A DNA stretch of 64,000 bases, taken from positions 124,001-188,000 of the forward strand of contig NZ_JASVWF010000001.1 of assembly GCF_030286555.1 (NCBI RefSeq), written 5' to 3'. This DNA is from Actinomycetospora termitidis (lineage in GTDB: Bacteria > Actinomycetota > Actinomycetes > Mycobacteriales > Pseudonocardiaceae). The position numbers were made by a program, and so were the translations under genes. Under the pieces are notes generated by a model. The model saw nothing but the letters and a program-made list of their open reading frames with translations. It made no database searches and was not told the origin of the DNA. This document shows, one piece after another, positions 60,415-64,000 of the stretch (within the stretch, counting starts at the first letter, position 1; each line of letters opens with the position of its first letter).

Positions 60415-61864
60415 CGTGTCGAGACCCAGCCCCGAGTCCCTCGTCGCCGACGTCCGGAACTCCGCGGAGGGCCCGTCGATCGGCGCGTTCTTCGACTTCG
60501 ACGGCACCGTGATCGCGGGCTACTCCGTGGTCGCCTTCATGCGCCACCACGTCACCCACCTCGACATCGACGTCCCGACGACGGTGCGCACGCTCGCAGC
60601 CGCGGGCGGCCAGGCGCTGGAGACCGAGGAGGACTTCAAGAAGTTCCTCGGGATCACCCTGCGGACGTGGGTGGGCCGTCGGCCCGAGGAGCTGGAGAAG
60701 CTCGGCCGTCAGCTGTTCCGCGACGAGATCGGCCCGTCGGTGTACCCGGAGGCGTGGCGGCTGGTGCGCGCCCACCTCGACCGGGGGCACACCGTGGTGC
60801 TGGCATCGTCCGCGACGCGCTTCCAGGTCGAGCCCGCCGCGGAGGCCCTCGGGGTCGACCACACCATCTACACGGCGGTCGAGGTCGGCGAGGACGGGCG
60901 CATCACCGGGCGTCCCGACGGCCGCAGCCCCTACGGCGAGGGGAAGGCCGCCGCCGTCAAGGAGTTCGCGGCCGCCCACCAGGTCGACCTCGACCACAGC
61001 TTCGCCTACTCCAACGGCAACGAGGACGTGCCCTTCCTCGCGACGGTCGGACGGCCGACCGCGGTCAACCCGTCGTCGGGACTGCGCCGGGCCGCCGCGG
61101 AGCGGGGCTGGCCCACCATCGACTTCGCGGGCCGTCCGTGGACGGGGCCGGTGGAGGTCGCCCGGACCGTCGGCACCTACGCCGGGATGATGGGCGGGTT
61201 CGTGACGGGGCTCGGGCTGGGTCTGCTGGGCGGGTCGCGACGCGCCGGGCTGAACCTCGGCATCGGGCTCGGCGGCGACCTGTCGCTGCTGGCCTCGGGC
61301 GTCACGCTCGACGTCGTGGGCGGGCACCACATCTGGGAGAACCAGCCGGCGGTCTTCCTGTTCAACCACCAGAGCCAGCTCGACGTGCTCGTCCTCGGCG
61401 GGCTGCTGCGCGGCAACTTCGCGCCGGTGGCGAAGAAGGAACTGGCGAACAACCCGATGTTCGGGCCGCTGATGCGGTTGCTGGAGACGGCGTTCATCGA
61501 CCGCGCGGACAACACGCAGGCGCGGAAGGCCCTCGAGCCCGCCGTCGAGCGGCTGCGCTCGGGGGTCTCGGTGGTGATCGCCCCGGAGGGCACGCGGTCG
61601 GCGACGCCGAGCCCGGGTCGGTTCAAGAAGGGCGCGTTCCACCTCGCGATGCAGGCCGGCGTCCCGGTGGTGCCCCTGGTCTTCCGCAACACCGGCGAGT
61701 TCATGAGCCGCAACGCGATGGTGATCCACCCGGGCACGGTGCAGGTGGCCGTGCTCCCGCCGATCGACGTCTCGACGTGGGACCCCGCCGACCTCGACGA
61801 GCACGTCGAGGGCGTGCGCCGGCAGTACCTCGAGACCCTGGCGCACTGGCCGGGCGAGGACTGA
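60401..61864 (+). CDS. plsC: HAD-family phosphatase fused to PlsC acyltransferase
   Basis: 487 residues. N-terminal HAD-IB domain (FFDFDGTVIAGY; LASSATRFQVEP; SFAYSNGNEDVPFL) and C-terminal PlsC domain with FLFNHQSQLDVLVL (HxxxxD), ETAFIDRAD, IAPEGTRSATP and VPLVF. This is the Rv2483c architecture: second acylation making phosphatidate, with a phosphatase domain whose substrate is unknown. GTG 60401 follows GGAG by 7 bases and overlaps plsB2 by 14 bp; ATG 60374 is an alternative. Confidence 0.93.
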   Translation: MSGPSVSRPSPESLVADVRNSAEGPSIGAFFDFDGTVIAGYSVVAFMRHHVTHLDIDVPTTVRTLAAAGGQALETEEDFKKFLGITLRTWVGRRPEELEKLGRQLFRDEIGPSVYPEAWRLVRAHLDRGHTVVLASSATRFQVEPAAEALGVDHTIYTAVEVGEDGRITGRPDGRSPYGEGKAAAVKEFAAAHQVDLDHSFAYSNGNEDVPFLATVGRPTAVNPSSGLRRAAAERGWPTIDFAGRPWTGPVEVARTVGTYAGMMGGFVTGLGLGLLGGSRRAGLNLGIGLGGDLSLLASGVTLDVVGGHHIWENQPAVFLFNHQSQLDVLVLGGLLRGNFAPVAKKELANNPMFGPLMRLLETAFIDRADNTQARKALEPAVERLRSGVSVVIAPEGTRSATPSPGRFKKGAFHLAMQAGVPVVPLVFRNTGEFMSRNAMVIHPGTVQVAVLPPIDVSTWDPADLDEHVEGVRRQYLETLAHWPGED

Positions 61865-61871
61865 GCCGGAG

Positions 61872-63254
61872 CTACCCCACCCGGTCCCGACGACGGGTCG
61901 TGGCCACCCCGACCGCCACCACGACGACGGCGATCACGGCCGTCATCGCGAGGTCGAACCGGGAACCCTCGCGGGTCGCCATGTACACCAGGATCACCGG
62001 GATGACGACCACGACGGCCCAGGTCAGGTACGGGTAGGCCCACATCCGCACCGGCATCGTGACGCCGTCGCGCTCCAGCGCGCGGCGCAGCCGCAGCTGC
62101 GACACCGCGATCACCAGGTAGACCAGCAGCGCCACCGCACCCGACGTCGCGAGCAGGGTGGAGAAGACCTCCTCCGGGAACGCGTAGTTCGCGATCACGG
62201 TGAGGAAGCCGATCGCGGTCGAGGCGAGCACCGCGGTGCGCGGGACCCCGCGCGAGGTCGTGCGGGTGACGGCCGCCGGCGCCCGGCCGCGTCGGCCGAG
62301 CGAGTAGATCATCCGCGAGGCGGTGTAGAGCGCGGAGTTCAGGCAGCTCGCGACGGCCACCAGCACGACGACGTCGACGATCGCCTTCGCGCCCGGGATG
62401 CCGAGCACCTCCAACGCGGCCTGGTACGACCCGTTCTCCGGCAGCCGCGGGTCGGTCCACGGCACGATGATCACGACGAGCAGGATCGACGCGAGGTAGA
62501 ACAGCGAGATCCGCCAGATCACCGAGCGGGTGGCGCGCCGGATCTGCTGGGCCGGGTGGTCGGACTCCGCCGCGGCGATCGTGACGATCTCGGTGCCCAT
62601 GAAGCTGAACATGGTCACGAGGACGGCCGCGACGACGGCGCCGATCCCGTTCGGCAGGAACCCGCCCTGGTCGACGAGGCGCGACAGGCCGCCGACGTCC
62701 CCGGCGGGCACCGGGATCACCCCGGCCACCACGAGGACGCCGACCACGATGAACGCGACGATCGCGACCACCTTGAGCAGCGCGAACCAGAACTCGAACT
62801 CGCCGTAGTTCGAGACGTCGAAGAGATTGGTGACGGTGAGCAGGAGCGTGACGACGAGCGCCCACGTCCACTGCGGTACCGCGGTCACCCACGAGTTGAG
62901 GATCGTGGCGGCCGCCGTCGCCTCGACGGGGATCACCAGGACCCAGAACCACCAGTAGAGCCAGCCGACGGTGAACCCGGCCCACGGCCCGATCGCGCGC
63001 TCGGCGTAGGTGGAGAACGAGCCGGAGTCGGGCTGCGCGGCGGCCATCTCGCCGAGCATCCGCATCACGAGCACGACCAGCAGGCCCGCGAACAGGTACG
63101 ACAGCAGGACCCCGGGTCCGGCGGTCGAGATCGCCGTCCCGGAGCCCACGAAGAGCCCGGCGCCGATCACCCCGGCGATGCTGATCATCGCGACGTGCCG
63201 GTTGCGCAGTCCGGCCCGCAGCTCGGTGTCCGGACGTGCTTCCGTGTCGGTCAT
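61872..63254 (-). CDS. Amino-acid permease (APC superfamily)
   Basis: 460 residues with 12 hydrophobic segments. The AAT-family signature shows in HVAMISIAGVIGAGLFVGSG and the helix-6 region FSFMGTEIVTIAAAES. Best resemblance is to GabP/AnsP-type proton symporters for gamma-aminobutyrate or neutral amino acids. Co-directional with the crotonase gene upstream. Confidence 0.9.
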   Translation of the reverse strand: MTDTEARPDTELRAGLRNRHVAMISIAGVIGAGLFVGSGTAISTAGPGVLLSYLFAGLLVVLVMRMLGEMAAAQPDSGSFSTYAERAIGPWAGFTVGWLYWWFWVLVIPVEATAAATILNSWVTAVPQWTWALVVTLLLTVTNLFDVSNYGEFEFWFALLKVVAIVAFIVVGVLVVAGVIPVPAGDVGGLSRLVDQGGFLPNGIGAVVAAVLVTMFSFMGTEIVTIAAAESDHPAQQIRRATRSVIWRISLFYLASILLVVIIVPWTDPRLPENGSYQAALEVLGIPGAKAIVDVVVLVAVASCLNSALYTASRMIYSLGRRGRAPAAVTRTTSRGVPRTAVLASTAIGFLTVIANYAFPEEVFSTLLATSGAVALLVYLVIAVSQLRLRRALERDGVTMPVRMWAYPYLTWAVVVVIPVILVYMATREGSRFDLAMTAVIAVVVVAVGVATTRRRDRVG

Positions 63255-63293
63255 GAGCCCACCTCTCGCCCGCCTCGTGAGGTGCGCGTGAGG

Positions 63294-64000
63294 CTACTTC
63301 CCGACGAAGCGGGGCGCTCGTCGTTCTTCGCGGGCCCGGCGGCCCTCGGCGAGATCCTCGCTGGACCAGCAGGCGCTGAAGCCGGCGGCGACCGCGTCGA
63401 GGGTCTCCGGGTCGGTGGGATCCTCGAGCAGCCGGTTCACCGCGAGCTTGTTGTAGGCCAGGGTCAGCGGTGCCAGCTCCGCCATCTCGGCCGCCCAGGC
63501 GAGGGCGGACGCGGGTGCGTCCTCGGCGACGCGGTCGACGAGGCCCGCCGCGGCGGTGACGTCGAGGCGCTCGCAGGCCAGGAGCATCCGGCGTGCGGGC
63601 CCACCCCCGGCGAGCAGCGCCAGGCGGCGCACCGTCCACGGGTCGACGGCGAGCCCGAGGGCCGCCGTCGGGAGCCCGAAGACCGCCTGCTCGGAGCAGA
63701 CGCGCAGGTCCGCGGCGATGGCGAGCTGCGTCCCGGCCCCGATCGCCGGGCCCTGCACCGCCGCGACGACGGGCACCTCGACCGCGACCAGGCGCTGGAG
63801 CATCGCGTAGAGGGCGTCGAGGAACCCGGCATCGCCCACGGTGTGCAGGTCCGCGCCGGAGCAGAACGCCGTGCCCTCGCCGGTGAGCACGATCGCCCGG
63901 GCGCCGCCGGCCACGGCCTCGTCGAGGGCGGCGTGCAGGTCCCGGCAGTGCTCGGTGTCCAGGGCGTTGCGCCGGTCGGGCCGGGCGATGCGCAGCTCGG
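63294..64000 (-). CDS. Enoyl-CoA hydratase/isomerase-family protein (5' end outside window)
   Basis: At least 234 residues; the open frame continues through 63915-64000 as LRIARPDRRNALDTEHCRDL, a normal crotonase N-terminus, so the gene crosses the right edge. Oxyanion-hole segments: GTAFCSGADLH and QGPAIGAGTQLAIAADLRV. The usual catalytic Glu in FGxPE is replaced (FGLPTAALGL), as in many actinobacterial paralogues with unknown reaction. Confidence 0.88.
   Translation of the reverse strand, partial: ELRIARPDRRNALDTEHCRDLHAALDEAVAGGARAIVLTGEGTAFCSGADLHTVGDAGFLDALYAMLQRLVAVEVPVVAAVQGPAIGAGTQLAIAADLRVCSEQAVFGLPTAALGLAVDPWTVRRLALLAGGGPARRMLLACERLDVTAAAGLVDRVAEDAPASALAWAAEMAELAPLTLAYNKLAVNRLLEDPTDPETLDAVAAGFSACWSSEDLAEGRRAREERRAPRFVGK

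Noticed and set aside
1-64000. CRISPR arrays, rRNA genes, insertion sequences, prophage
   Set aside because: No regularly spaced direct repeats, rRNA segments, transposase or phage structural genes were seen.

Overview
The window is a very GC-rich (roughly 74 % by eye) actinobacterial chromosome segment. The WhiB-family regulator, GTG starts, GTGA/ATGA start-stop overlaps, DUF3558 and DUF4244 proteins and a gene order matching Mycobacterium tuberculosis Rv3644c-Rv3683 all point to Mycobacteriales/Pseudonocardiales. The proline-rich lineage-specific proteins and the DUF3558 lipoprotein suggest Pseudonocardiaceae, possibly Pseudonocardia or Actinomycetospora. That genus guess is inference.

Left part (1-13 kb) is accessory and metabolic. 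An OleA-type thiolase is followed by an OleB-like alpha/beta hydrolase cut by the window edge. A minus-strand run then encodes an SRPBCC protein, an ArsR repressor, an MFS exporter, a DUF899-AHSA1 fusion, a glycosyltransferase and a TPR protein with a Cys-rich tail, preceded by two inverted repeats that look like ArsR operators. Next come an unusual hexad-repeat/Cys-ladder protein, tRNA-Thr(CGT), a thioredoxin/DUF4395 pair, a secreted SurE-like lipoprotein with an arylamine N-acetyltransferase, a nitrilase, a YbaK/EbsC deacylase, and a DUF3558 lipoprotein with a small helical partner.

Middle-left (13-26.6 kb): HTH regulator plus beta-lactamase-like lipoprotein, a frameshifted nuclease-like gene, holB (clamp-loader delta'), small proteins, an SNase/excalibur lipoprotein, a TetR/DUF998 divergent pair around a near-perfect 42-bp operator, topA and the proton-pumping pyrophosphatase hppA.

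Middle-right (26.8-36.4 kb): a DUF1998 helicase (Rv3649-like), a small Prim-Pol protein, and the complete actinobacterial Tad-type pilus/secretion locus: ssd, tadA, tadB, tadC, a DUF4244 pilin-like peptide, TadE and an Rv3654c-like TadE. A Fic-like protein with a degenerate motif follows.

Right (36.5-54.7 kb) continues the mycobacterial order: ArfB-like factor, holin-like membrane protein, EphE-like hydrolase, marP, NUDIX, thioredoxin, nth, small membrane protein, crp, MBL hydrolase, RidA, DUF4177, the ArsA/Get3-like ATPase pair, whiB4-like gene, ponA2, metallophosphoesterase. Two tandem paralogous Pro-rich proteins are inserted between the MBL gene and RidA. The block combines envelope stress (MarP, PonA2), redox control (WhiB, thioredoxin), DNA repair (Nth) and cAMP signalling (Crp).

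Far right (54.6-64 kb): tRNA-Pro(CGG), a Pro/Lys-rich membrane protein overlapping a GH18-like secreted hydrolase, a zinc alcohol dehydrogenase, plsB2 with a HAD-PlsC fusion for phospholipid synthesis, an amino-acid permease, and a crotonase-family gene running off the edge.

Stretches over 200 bp without genes mostly hold hairpins. A 40-bp repeat occurs twice (39/40 identical); one copy supplies the last codons and stop of the helicase gene.
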